Below, one piece after another: positions 8,549 through 15,933 of a stretch of DNA of 64,000 bases. This DNA comes from a virus, in the IMG/VR virus record IMGVR_UViG_3300042540_001929, positions 48,746-112,745 of that record, one strand, 5' to 3'. The notes below the pieces were generated by a model, which ran no database searches, was not told where the DNA came from, and worked only from the letters and a program-made list of their open reading frames with translations. A program made the position numbers and the translations under genes. Every line of letters starts with the position of its first letter. Positions within the stretch are counted from its first letter, which is position 1.

Positions 8549-9985
8549 ATGTGTGGTATTTTTATTAATATAGACGGGGAAACCTCGAGATTAAATTCTA
8601 TGTCACATAGAGGTATAGAATCAAATACGATTGAAAGAGATGGAGTTTTTTTATCCCACACTAGACTTCCAATCCAAACAGAAGAAGGGGATGGGTGGAA
8701 ACAACCAATTGAAATTTCACCAGGGATTTTCTTGCTTTACAATGGTGAGATCTTTAACTATGACACCACAGTCTTTGGTTCAGACATAGAATATCTTTGT
8801 CAAACATTTGCCCCTTGGAAGGGAGGATCTTTCCAAATGTTTTGTTCTTTGTTCGTTCCTAGAATTCAAACCTGGGATGGATTTTGGGCGATAGCTATCT
8901 ATGATTCCAAATCTAAAGACATTATTTGTTTTACCGATCCGCTTGGGAAAAAATGTTTATACACCAACGATGATGGCGAGCTAGCTTCCGAAATAAAGGC
9001 GGTTCAACATTGGTTTAGCCCTCAAGATTCACATTTCATTTCGACAGTTAGAAAATTTGGATATGTAACCGACGATTCAACCCCCTACAGAGACGTTAAA
9101 AGAATTTTACCCAACACGATTTATTATTACAATTTGGAAGTTCCCGGTTTTAAATCTACTTACTCTAATTATTATAGAGGATTTAACTTCCCAATTGAAA
9201 ATCTAACACCCGGAGATTATGAAGCTCACATGGAGTGGCTGTGGGCAAAACTTTTTGAATCTGTTCAAAACAGATTAATTTCTAAAAATTATCCTATTTC
9301 ACTACTTGTTTCTGGTGGTTTAGATTCATCTATCATTGCTGGGATCTTATCACAAATGTCTCCAGAGGTAAAATGGTTTTCTATAGAAAATGGAGAATCC
9401 AAGTTTGTTAAAATCCTGTCTGAATTTTACCAAAAGGATGTTAATTTTTTGGAGTACAACATGGATGAGTCTAAAATTAAAAAAATCTATCAAAAATGGA
9501 ATGAAAGCCCTATTGATTTGGGTTCAGTAGTACCTCAATTTTTTCTCTTTGAATCGGTTAAAAATCAAGGAAATTCTAGAATTGTTTTAAGTGGAGACGG
9601 AGCAGATGAACTTTTCGGAGGTTATTCAAGAATTCACGAGTATGATTCCCAGTTTTCTGATATATTCGATGAATTGAGATTTTACCACCTTCCCAGATTG
9701 GACAAGCTTTCAATGGCACACACATTGGAACTTAGAAATCCTTTTTTACACCTTGACATAGTTCGATTTGCTTTACATCTACCAAGAGAATGGAGAACAG
9801 ATAAAAAAATTCTGAAAGATACATTTGGGCCTCTACTTCCCTCTGAAATTGTGGATCGTCCTAAAGAGGCTTTGAAAAATCCAAAAATCAAAGAGAACAA
9901 ATTGAAGTATCGTCAACAGGCAGTTGACCTTTTTCTTGAAGTTGAACAAACCGAATCATTTTCAAAAGTAGAAGTAGATATATAG
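8549..9985 (+). CDS. asnB: Asparagine synthetase, glutamine-hydrolysing
   Basis: This 478-residue enzyme should make asparagine from aspartate, ATP and glutamine in the cytoplasm. It starts M-C-G-I, giving the Cys nucleophile of class II glutamine amidotransferases, with S-H-R-G-I-E-S, S-H-T-R-L-P-I and L-Y-N-G-E-I-F-N-Y as the other glutaminase-pocket motifs. The synthetase half has the PP-loop S-G-G-L-D-S-S at about residues 254-260 and S-G-D-G-A-D-E-L-F-G-G-Y at about 350-360. It is shorter than the about 554 residues of E. coli AsnB, mainly at the C-terminus, but no core motif is missing. It is a probable auxiliary metabolic gene, coupled to the P-loop protein. Its last codons overlap the promoter-like motif of the next gene. 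AsnB-like amidating enzymes with other substrates exist, so the exact acceptor is inferred. Confidence 0.85.
   Translation: MCGIFINIDGETSRLNSMSHRGIESNTIERDGVFLSHTRLPIQTEEGDGWKQPIEISPGIFLLYNGEIFNYDTTVFGSDIEYLCQTFAPWKGGSFQMFCSLFVPRIQTWDGFWAIAIYDSKSKDIICFTDPLGKKCLYTNDDGELASEIKAVQHWFSPQDSHFISTVRKFGYVTDDSTPYRDVKRILPNTIYYYNLEVPGFKSTYSNYYRGFNFPIENLTPGDYEAHMEWLWAKLFESVQNRLISKNYPISLLVSGGLDSSIIAGILSQMSPEVKWFSIENGESKFVKILSEFYQKDVNFLEYNMDESKIKKIYQKWNESPIDLGSVVPQFFLFESVKNQGNSRIVLSGDGADELFGGYSRIHEYDSQFSDIFDELRFYHLPRLDKLSMAHTLELRNPFLHLDIVRFALHLPREWRTDKKILKDTFGPLLPSEIVDRPKEALKNPKIKENKLKYRQQAVDLFLEVEQTESFSKVEVDI
9977..9984 (+). promoter_or_regulatory. Candidate late promoter, GATATATA
   Basis: GATATATAG forms the last codons and stop of the asparagine synthetase gene (GAT ATA TAG) and lies 17 nt before GTG 10002. 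Placement across a stop codon is repeated at 61984. Confidence 0.6.
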
Positions 9986-10001
9986 AAAAAAAGTCTACCT
10001 A

Positions 10002-10724
10002 GTGAAAATTCAAAAAGTTCAAAATTTCGACGAATTTACTTCCAAAAAAATAAACGAAGCAAACGATTCATTTTTTTCCTTCGATTTTTTAGGAAATCTA
10101 TTTACAAAAGGATTTGATGCTTTCACCGATGTACTGAAAGGAAAGGTTACTGCCCATATTTTTGAATATTTGGGGATTGGAGAGGGATCAATTCTTTCCA
10201 AATTGGTACAAAACTTTGTTGAAACTATCCCAGTAAAAGATTATTATGCCATTTTATTCAAAGGTAAAATTAGTGCTCCATATTTGGCTCCTAAAGCAGC
10301 ACAAGCAACAATTGAATTTTTAATAGAAATGGGGCCAGATGGAATAGCAAAAAATTTAGGAATTACCGATACCAACGGATATTTATACCGAACAATTTCG
10401 GAGATGCTCACCAACGAAGTTACAAAAAAAGATTTCTCAAAAAAATTAGAAAATTTCTATCTTTCTATGTTTGGTGGATTACCAGAAACTTCTGCAGAAG
10501 ATTTTAAGAAATCGCTTAATCCCCAGGAAAAAACGAAAATAGAAAATGAATTGGCTGCAAAAGCCAAAGAAAAAGGCATTCCCACAGAAAACCCTAAAGA
10601 AAAAAACACAATGTTGGACAACTTCTTTTCTAATTTAGGATCAATGAACCAGGCAAACCCAACCCAAATCGGTAACACATCAGGGGAGGATTTATTCACG
10701 ACCCTTCTTCAACCAAAAAAATAA
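10002..10724 (+). CDS. Protein of unknown function with INE leader
   Basis: This 240-residue protein starts at GTG (no in-frame ATG is near) with a leader ending in K-K-I-N-E before A-N-D at residue 19; I-x-E before Ala is the exact form of the T4 internal-protein site. The region after it is aromatic (S-F-F-S-F-D-F-L-G-N-L-F), then helical with some hydrophobic stretches, and the last 70 residues are polar and probably disordered. It begins a two-gene unit between a promoter-like motif and a strong terminator. A packaged or capsid-associated protein is inferred from the leader; no family was recognised. Confidence 0.55.
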   Translation: MKIQKVQNFDEFTSKKINEANDSFFSFDFLGNLFTKGFDAFTDVLKGKVTAHIFEYLGIGEGSILSKLVQNFVETIPVKDYYAILFKGKISAPYLAPKAAQATIEFLIEMGPDGIAKNLGITDTNGYLYRTISEMLTNEVTKKDFSKKLENFYLSMFGGLPETSAEDFKKSLNPQEKTKIENELAAKAKEKGIPTENPKEKNTMLDNFFSNLGSMNQANPTQIGNTSGEDLFTTLLQPKK

Positions 10725-10733
10725 AATCAAATC

Positions 10734-11075
10734 ATGAATATAAATGATGTATCAAAAAGAGAAATTTTAGATTTTAAAGATTTTCTGGGTAAGGTTATGG
10801 ACAATACGTTCAAACCGTTAGCCGCAGAAAATCAAAAAGATTCTTACGATAGAACAGGATTTCACAAGATCAAAAGAGAACCTGCCTATGACTTTGTGGG
10901 TTATGCCGATGCCGTCTTTTCTCCAGATAAAGCTGGTATTGGATTGCCTGGTTACAACGCTGGTAAAGACAGGCAGTACATCAACGCCATTGGTGGTCCA
11001 GGTTTAACCCCAACAACAACCAACGAATCTGAGGCAATTGATTACACCAAAATCAAAAGACTAGAGGATTTCTAA
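10734..11075 (+). CDS. Small protein of unknown function
   Basis: This 113-residue protein is not recognised. It begins with a short helical stretch (R-E-I-L-D-F-K-D-F-L-G-K) and has a Gly/Pro-rich centre (A-G-I-G-L-P-G-Y-N-A-G-K-D-R). It lies 9 nt after the INE-leader gene and is the last gene before a strong terminator, so the two are one transcription unit. It has no clear L-x-E leader of its own. A virion role is plausible only by association. Confidence 0.5.
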   Translation: MNINDVSKREILDFKDFLGKVMDNTFKPLAAENQKDSYDRTGFHKIKREPAYDFVGYADAVFSPDKAGIGLPGYNAGKDRQYINAIGGPGLTPTTTNESEAIDYTKIKRLEDF

Positions 11076-11093
11076 AGATTTTGTTTTTAATAG

Positions 11094-11125
11094 AAGGACG
11101 GGTTTGAAACTCGTCCTTTTTTTTT
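11094..11125 (+). terminator. Rho-independent terminator
   Basis: AAGGACG at 11094-11100 pairs with CGTCCTT at 11112-11118. The stem extends inward by a G-T pair and three more pairs to a 3-nt loop, and runs into nine Ts (11117-11125). It ends the two-gene unit 10002-11075. Confidence 0.9.
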
Positions 11126-11136
11126 GGTATAAGAAT

Positions 11137-11144
11137 TAAATTTG
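11137..11144 (+). promoter_or_regulatory. Possible host-type -7 box, TAAATTTG
   Basis: TAAATTTG fits TAnnTTTG and ends only 4 nt before ATG 11149, so a transcript from it would be nearly leaderless. It lies right after a terminator, where a new promoter is needed. No -33 element is visible because the terminator stem occupies that position. Confidence 0.35.
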
Positions 11145-11148
11145 TCGT

Positions 11149-11820
11149 ATGTCCAAAATTCGTTTGGTTCACATTTTAACCGAAATAGATACACCTAGGG
11201 AAATAGCTTCCATTGCTTCTTTGTCTCCCCTTGGAAATATGGGATTAGAATATGCTCAACAAGTAAACCAAAGATATACTGGAGATGACTGGAAATTAAC
11301 TAAAGCTTTGTGTCAGAATGAATTTACCAATCATGGCCCTGGACACTATGGAGCTTTCCAATCGTTCAAGAAGGCAATGTTGGAAAATTTTGATGATGAT
11401 CTAGATGCCTTGATCCTGTGTGAGTGTGATTGTGTACTAGAAGTAACCCCGGAAGATTTCATGAAGACAGTATATAGGGCTATTGAATTTTGTAACAAAC
11501 ACGAGATACGTTATTTTTCCCTTGGCTCTAGATTTGTGAATGGATTTTTACAGTCCCCAGTCTCTGAAACAGACCCAGATTTTCCTGAATTTTATACAAC
11601 ACCAAAAATTATTTTGGCCCATTGTGTTATCTTACACCGTTCTGGTAGAGAATTTTATTTGAACCGTTTAGGAGAGAATAATTGGGATTCTCCGGATTTG
11701 TGGTTCAATGAAATAAATTGGCTACACGGTAACAATAAATTCGGTATCTCTTGGGAAAGATCTGCATTCCAACACGAGGGTCATTCTTTAATTGATGACT
11801 GCTGGAAAAATTCACAGTAA
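11149..11820 (+). CDS. Probable glycosyltransferase
   Basis: This 223-residue protein looks like a GT-A-fold sugar transferase. It opens with a beta-strand (I-R-L-V-H-I-L-T), has a strand ending in an acidic cluster L-I-L-C-E-C-D-C-V-L (about residues 87-96) in the place of a metal-binding D-x-D, and a late W-x-x-x-x-x-x-H-E-G-H. Phages use such enzymes to glycosylate DNA or virion proteins; the acceptor here is unknown. It is monocistronic: a terminator precedes it and a convergent gene overlaps its end by 9 bp. The family call rests on fold pattern only. Confidence 0.5.
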   Translation: MSKIRLVHILTEIDTPREIASIASLSPLGNMGLEYAQQVNQRYTGDDWKLTKALCQNEFTNHGPGHYGAFQSFKKAMLENFDDDLDALILCECDCVLEVTPEDFMKTVYRAIEFCNKHEIRYFSLGSRFVNGFLQSPVSETDPDFPEFYTTPKIILAHCVILHRSGREFYLNRLGENNWDSPDLWFNEINWLHGNNKFGISWERSAFQHEGHSLIDDCWKNSQ

Positions 11821-12522
11821 AGCCACTTGACTTTCTAAATCTTTAATGAAAAGTTCTTTGGCGATCTTTAAAATGTTAGATTCCTCATTGAAGTCTTCTT
11901 GAATTTCAATAACCGTGACTTTTGAATTTGGTGCTTGGACTCCAACAGTAACCAAAATTTCATTTACAAGATGATCATAGGATATTGAAAAAAAATTGTT
12001 AGAAATTCTAACTCTTTTCATCATAATTCCAAAGGAAGAAGCATTAGAATATCTGGACCACCAGTATGAATAAATTTCATCAGTGGCAAGATTTCTAACC
12101 AATAAAATACCTAAATCTGAATTTTTCTTGTCTGGAGTCAGATTGTAAACCGAAATTCTTTTTTCTAACTTTTTCCAAATGTTTGTTCCCAGCTCGGCGT
12201 ACTTATACAAACAATCCAAAGATAAATCAACAATTTCCCGAAGTTCTTCTTTTTCTTCTTCTGTAAATTTTGAATCTATGAATTTTTCAAAAATCTGAAT
12301 TTCTTCCTGATCCATTTTTTGAAGATCTAATTTTTCGTTTGCCAAAATTTTTTCAGACAATTTTAAACCTTTAATAGAAGAAAAAATTTGTTGAATGGGA
12401 TGATAAATGTTGTCCCTTCGAATTTCTTCATTTACTTCTTGTAGAAAGTCTAACAAAATGTACTGTTTGTGTTCGGTATCTATTGGTAACTGTAGAAACC
12501 AGGTGGACTCGAGATTTTTCAT
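11812..12522 (-). CDS. Protein of unknown function, minus strand
   Basis: This 236-residue protein is one of only two genes on the minus strand. The N-terminal half is acidic and helical (residues 60-120, many Glu/Lys). The C-terminal half has alternating strands (I-L-V-T-V-G-V, K-V-T-V-I-E-I). It contains no catalytic motif that I recognise. It overlaps the glycosyltransferase-like gene by 9 bp tail to tail. A G-AATATATA motif lies 31 nt upstream of its ATG, so it may be transcribed with the late set. Confidence 0.55.
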   Translation of the reverse strand: MKNLESTWFLQLPIDTEHKQYILLDFLQEVNEEIRRDNIYHPIQQIFSSIKGLKLSEKILANEKLDLQKMDQEEIQIFEKFIDSKFTEEEKEELREIVDLSLDCLYKYAELGTNIWKKLEKRISVYNLTPDKKNSDLGILLVRNLATDEIYSYWWSRYSNASSFGIMMKRVRISNNFFSISYDHLVNEILVTVGVQAPNSKVTVIEIQEDFNEESNILKIAKELFIKDLESQVALL

Positions 12523-12553
12523 GACCGTTGGTTTAAATTTTTGAAATTCATCA

Positions 12554-12561
12554 TATATATT
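12554..12561 (-). promoter_or_regulatory. Candidate late promoter, AATATATA, minus strand
   Basis: Read on the minus strand the sequence is GAATATATATG, the same form as that before 54705 and before phoH. It is 31 nt upstream of the ATG at 12522. Confidence 0.45.
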
Positions 12562-12596
12562 CTTGAGTCAGCCCTAAAAAGGAAAATGGAGTTGAC

Positions 12597-12604
12597 GATA
12601 TATA
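12597..12604 (+). promoter_or_regulatory. Candidate late promoter, GATATATA
   Basis: GATATATAAAC lies 19 nt before ATG 12624, in the gap between divergent genes. Together with the minus-strand motif at 12554-12561 it makes a divergent promoter region. Confidence 0.6.
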
Positions 12605-12623
12605 AACAAAGTAATTGTCATAC

Positions 12624-13058
12624 ATGAGAATTCAAGATTTTGGTTCATATTCAGTTCAAAAGAAAAAAAGGTTCACCTCGGAGCACACTTTCACAGCATC
12701 TTTGGATTATGTTGATGTCAAATTGACCAACCGCCCTCCTGAATTGTCGGATGTAGACGATTTAAAATGTGAGATTGAATATGAGATTTCGATTGAAAGA
12801 CAAAAACAAGGAGTTCAGGATATATCATTCAAAATAAACCAAATTGAATTGGAGGTTAAAGTGGACGACCATCCGGATGATCCGAAAGAGTTTGAATTTG
12901 AAATTGTTCCTGGGGAAAATATTGATTCCAATCTGGTAGTTATACGCAAGGGAGAATCTTTAATTCCAACCGATCCCACCTTTTTACACATCGATATGAA
13001 AAAGTCAGCTAAAGTAGCGGATTTCAAAGTTACAGTCTTGTTTGGAAAAAATGAATAA
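12624..13058 (+). CDS. Small protein of unknown function
   Basis: This 144-residue protein begins M-R-I-Q-D-F-G-S-Y. It is rich in beta-branched residues and acidic (residues 30-110 look like an all-beta domain), with no recognised motif. ATG 12624 is chosen over TTG 12615 because of codon identity and its spacing from the promoter-like motif. The stop overlaps the next start (ATG 13051) by 8 nt, so the two are translationally coupled and probably work together. The order promoter, small beta protein, LNE-leader protein suggests a late-expressed pair. Confidence 0.5.
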   Translation: MRIQDFGSYSVQKKKRFTSEHTFTASLDYVDVKLTNRPPELSDVDDLKCEIEYEISIERQKQGVQDISFKINQIELEVKVDDHPDDPKEFEFEIVPGENIDSNLVVIRKGESLIPTDPTFLHIDMKKSAKVADFKVTVLFGKNE

Positions 13059-13941
13059 TTTGGTTCCCTATTTTGAAGAATTTTTTTCTCTAAATGAGTC
13101 AAAATCTTCTGGAAAAAAAAATTTAGGCATCATAGGACCTTTGGCAAACTGGTCACTTAAACTTCAAGTATATCCGGAACCTAATCAGGGTATGATTGGA
13201 TATGCCATAGATGAAAATTGGGTCGAGCTGGAACACAATGACAAAAAAGTTAGATTTCCGAAATCCTGCTGTGAAATGAAGTCCAATACAAAATCGGCGG
13301 TCATCCACATAAAACCTTACACGAAGTGGTTTTCAAAATTGAAGAATCGAGAAGAAATGGAAGATTTTATCGATAATTTCGTCGAGTCCAACACGGTTAA
13401 AAAAGAAAGTGGTCTGGAGAGAATATCGGAAAACACCCAAATTATTTTGGATTTATTTGGAATACATTCACAAGTACAAAATAATCAGATGAGGTTTCCC
13501 GGACTTTATGAATTGAAATTGGACAATGGAATGGAGGTAGAGATGGAAAAAAATGAAGGATCTGAACTTTTTTCTGAACTGAAAGTTTACAAATCTGGAG
13601 ATGCTAAATTTCCAGACATCAGGATTAAAAGAAAAAACAACCAATATCTGATGGAATTCAGAGGGCCTTCTGGAAAATTTATTGAGTCCGAAGAATCACT
13701 CGTAGATCTTTTCGAAAATAGAATTTGCACATACCTAACTAAATGTGTTTTGGGCATGGATTGCTCAGAAGAAGAATCACATTTAATCGGGAGGTTGAAA
13801 GAAACTTTGTCTGAAAAAGTGGATCTAAAAAATTCAGATAAGATAGAAAAGAGAAAAAAAATGATTGAAAATCTGAGAGATGTCTTAAGCAATTCGATAG
13901 AGAATTCTCTACTGGAAGACATTTTGCAAGGCGAAAATTAG
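13051..13941 (+). CDS. Protein of unknown function with LNE leader
   Basis: This 296-residue protein starts M-N-N-L-V-P-Y-F-E-E-F-F-S-L-N-E before S-K-S: an aromatic leader of 16 residues ending in LNE, nearly the same length and layout as that of the gene at 3871. The remainder is a mixed alpha/beta protein with a helical C-terminus (residues 240-296). ATG 13051 is preferred to TTG 13042 since it gives the leader the same form as its relatives. Delivery into the head with release by the prohead protease is inferred from the leader; no family was recognised. Confidence 0.55.
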   Translation: MNNLVPYFEEFFSLNESKSSGKKNLGIIGPLANWSLKLQVYPEPNQGMIGYAIDENWVELEHNDKKVRFPKSCCEMKSNTKSAVIHIKPYTKWFSKLKNREEMEDFIDNFVESNTVKKESGLERISENTQIILDLFGIHSQVQNNQMRFPGLYELKLDNGMEVEMEKNEGSELFSELKVYKSGDAKFPDIRIKRKNNQYLMEFRGPSGKFIESEESLVDLFENRICTYLTKCVLGMDCSEEESHLIGRLKETLSEKVDLKNSDKIEKRKKMIENLRDVLSNSIENSLLEDILQGEN

Positions 13942-13956
13942 TCTAATAAGAAACTT

Positions 13957-13964
13957 TACCTTTG
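13957..13964 (+). promoter_or_regulatory. Possible host-type -7 box, TACCTTTG
   Basis: TACCTTTG fits TAnnTTTG, in the 96-nt gap before the run of small genes that includes the NUDIX hydrolase; it is 73 nt before ATG 14038. No good -33 element is seen. Confidence 0.3.
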
Positions 13965-14037
13965 TTCCTGATATAAACAGAAATCAAGTTGTAAGTTATT
14001 TTGTGTTGTTAATTTTAAAAAAATTCTTTCTAAATTA

Positions 14038-14688
14038 ATGTACATGGGGTGGCTAAAACGTATATTCAATAAATCAAAAAAAATGAATTGGAAAGACAAA
14101 AGTCTAGAGGAAATACAAAATTTTTTTCAAACAAAAGATTTTCAATGGTTGAAGGGAGATCAGATGGGAAATATCGAGAAATTCAAATCCATAGAAAAAG
14201 ACGAATCTACAGGTTTAATTTTCATTTCATTTCGCTCTGGTGGAAGAATGAACGTGGAATTGGTTCAAGAATATATGGATGTTTTCCCTTCACAAAATAT
14301 AGATTTCAATGCTGTTGCTACCTCCAACCCGCATACTCCTACACAAACCAAGCCTGATATTTCATCTCAACCCAACAAGAAAACCAACTCTGTTTCATCT
14401 GTACAGCTTTCCGAATCTCCGATATATAGCTTATTGAAGAAACAAAAAACAAATTGGGTTAACGTGAACATCACCTTAAAATTGAATCTACCTTCCAAGA
14501 ATTTGTATGGGGTTCTTACCACTTCTTTCGAGGAAGCTGACCGTGAAATTGTGAACTTCGTGACGGAAGGGATCGACATAGATGATATCAAATCCGCTTT
14601 GGGAGATTCTATTTTGGCGTATTACGACAAGAAAAAAAATCTAGTTTCTTCTGATAAATTTTTAGACCAAGTAGAAGATGGACAGTAA
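14038..14688 (+). CDS. Protein of unknown function
   Basis: This 216-residue protein has a basic helical N-terminus (W-L-K-R-I-F-N-K-S-K-K), a polar Ser/Thr/Pro/Asn-rich linker at about residues 95-125, and a C-terminal alpha/beta region. ATG 14044 is an equally possible start two codons downstream. The end overlaps the NUDIX gene by 11 nt, so they are coupled. No family was recognised. Confidence 0.45.
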   Translation: MYMGWLKRIFNKSKKMNWKDKSLEEIQNFFQTKDFQWLKGDQMGNIEKFKSIEKDESTGLIFISFRSGGRMNVELVQEYMDVFPSQNIDFNAVATSNPHTPTQTKPDISSQPNKKTNSVSSVQLSESPIYSLLKKQKTNWVNVNITLKLNLPSKNLYGVLTTSFEEADREIVNFVTEGIDIDDIKSALGDSILAYYDKKKNLVSSDKFLDQVEDGQ

Positions 14689-15253
14689 TATTCTTTTTGA
14701 AAATAATCTTTTCCGTGTTGAAGAGAGAAACGGATCGACCGGTATGATCCCACTTTTCACCAATGTGGTGATTATGCCTTTTATCTCCGATGAACAGGGA
14801 TTGCCTTTGTCCATAGGAGTTCTAAAAGAGCCAAATCCTTTTAGAGAAGGAGGTATGTCGGTTTCTTTAATATCGGGAACTACTGAAGAGGAAGATCCAG
14901 ATTTACTTGCCACCGCCAAAAGAGAGCTGAAAGAAGAAAGTGGATATGACGTACAAGACAACAAAAAATGGTTTTATTTAGGGTCAGTTACATCTTCCAA
15001 ATTTGTGGACCATGAGCAACCCTGTTTTGCAGTAGATGTTACCGATGTTCCTAAAGGCGATCCAGAACCAGATGAAACTGAAAAAGAAAATGGCATGGAA
15101 TTTAAATTCATCTCTGCCAACGATGTCGTTAAACACAAAGATATTTTTATTCCGGGTCTTTTTTTAAAGCTGTTCAAGTTCGTGTTGGGATTCGACGTTC
15201 AGAACAAACAGAATGGACTCGAAAAAAGTAAAGGTTTTAAATTTTCAATTTAA
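14678..15253 (+). CDS. NUDIX hydrolase
   Basis: This 191-residue enzyme should hydrolyse a nucleoside diphosphate linked to another group (ADP-ribose, dNTP or similar), in the cytoplasm. The NUDIX box core R-E-L-K-E-E-S-G-Y is at residues 82-90, preceded by G-T-T-E-E-E-D-P-D (from residue 67); the Gly-to-Arg spacing is one residue longer than the textbook box and the middle Glu is Asp. A cis segment W-F-Y-L-G-S-V-T-S-S follows, as in ADP-ribose pyrophosphatase-type members. It overlaps the preceding gene by 11 nt. The substrate cannot be deduced. Confidence 0.75.
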   Translation: MDSNILFENNLFRVEERNGSTGMIPLFTNVVIMPFISDEQGLPLSIGVLKEPNPFREGGMSVSLISGTTEEEDPDLLATAKRELKEESGYDVQDNKKWFYLGSVTSSKFVDHEQPCFAVDVTDVPKGDPEPDETEKENGMEFKFISANDVVKHKDIFIPGLFLKLFKFVLGFDVQNKQNGLEKSKGFKFSI

Positions 15254-15258
15254 TTTTT

Positions 15259-15582
15259 ATGAGTCAAGCTAGAAAAGCCAGAAAAGAACTTGCTAAATCT
15301 TTGGGTTATTTGAAGAAAGATGAATCTATGATGTCTTTTAGAGAAAGAGTAAGAAGAGCTAACCAAATGGGTAAACAATTTCATACAATTCATCTTCAAA
15401 ATGTTATGAATCAAGAAATTCAATCTGGAAGGTTGCTAACCAACGCACAATTAGATAATTTAGGGAAAGAAAAAAATCAAACTGAAGGAAATTTTGGACT
15501 CAATTTGGATTCATTCGAATTTTTAGATGAATTAAAACCAGAGGAATCGTCACACAATGACATTCTAGACAACCCAAAATAG
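15259..15582 (+). CDS. Small basic-to-acidic protein of unknown function
   Basis: This 107-residue protein has a strongly basic first half (S-Q-A-R-K-A-R-K-E-L-A-K; E-R-V-R-R-A-N-Q) and an acidic second half ending D-E-L-K-P-E-E-S. The layout is compatible with a nucleic-acid-binding or partner-binding protein, but no motif is recognisable. It is 5 nt after the NUDIX gene and 1 nt before the next, clearly in the same operon. Confidence 0.45.
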   Translation: MSQARKARKELAKSLGYLKKDESMMSFRERVRRANQMGKQFHTIHLQNVMNQEIQSGRLLTNAQLDNLGKEKNQTEGNFGLNLDSFEFLDELKPEESSHNDILDNPK

Positions 15583-15583
15583 C

Positions 15584-15916
15584 ATGATTGATTGTTTGGC
15601 AGAGATTAAGATTTTTCTAGCTAAATGTTCGGCCAAAGAAGCCAAAAAAAAATTTGATGGCGGGATTGACTTTTCCGTGATAGATATTGGTAAAATTATT
15701 CGGGATTTAGGTTACAATAACTTAGATTTAAGTAAAGAATCTGAATTTATCATCAATTATACTATTCAAAGAAAAATAGACCAGGGGATATATAATACAA
15801 AGAACAACACCATAATGATCGTACACAAAAATCTTTCAAATGATTTTATTTCTAATTTAAATTCTTTTTTAAAGGAATACGAAAATGAATTTGAATTTTC
15901 GATCGAGATGTTGTAA
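15584..15916 (+). CDS. Small protein of unknown function
   Basis: This 110-residue protein is mixed alpha/beta, Lys/Asn/Ile-rich, without a recognised domain. It starts 1 nt after the previous stop and ends 17 nt before the tail gene block, so it may bridge the small-gene operon and the tail genes. A GATATATAA motif inside it (15787-15795) could help to start transcription of the tail genes. Confidence 0.45.
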   Translation: MIDCLAEIKIFLAKCSAKEAKKKFDGGIDFSVIDIGKIIRDLGYNNLDLSKESEFIINYTIQRKIDQGIYNTKNNTIMIVHKNLSNDFISNLNSFLKEYENEFEFSIEML

Positions 15917-15933
15917 AAATTTGTATGAATTAG

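Noticed and set aside
14421-15795. GATATATA copies at 14421 and 15787 as promoters
   Set aside because: Both lie deep inside genes with no start 17-31 nt downstream in a plausible frame; mentioned as counter-evidence to motif specificity.
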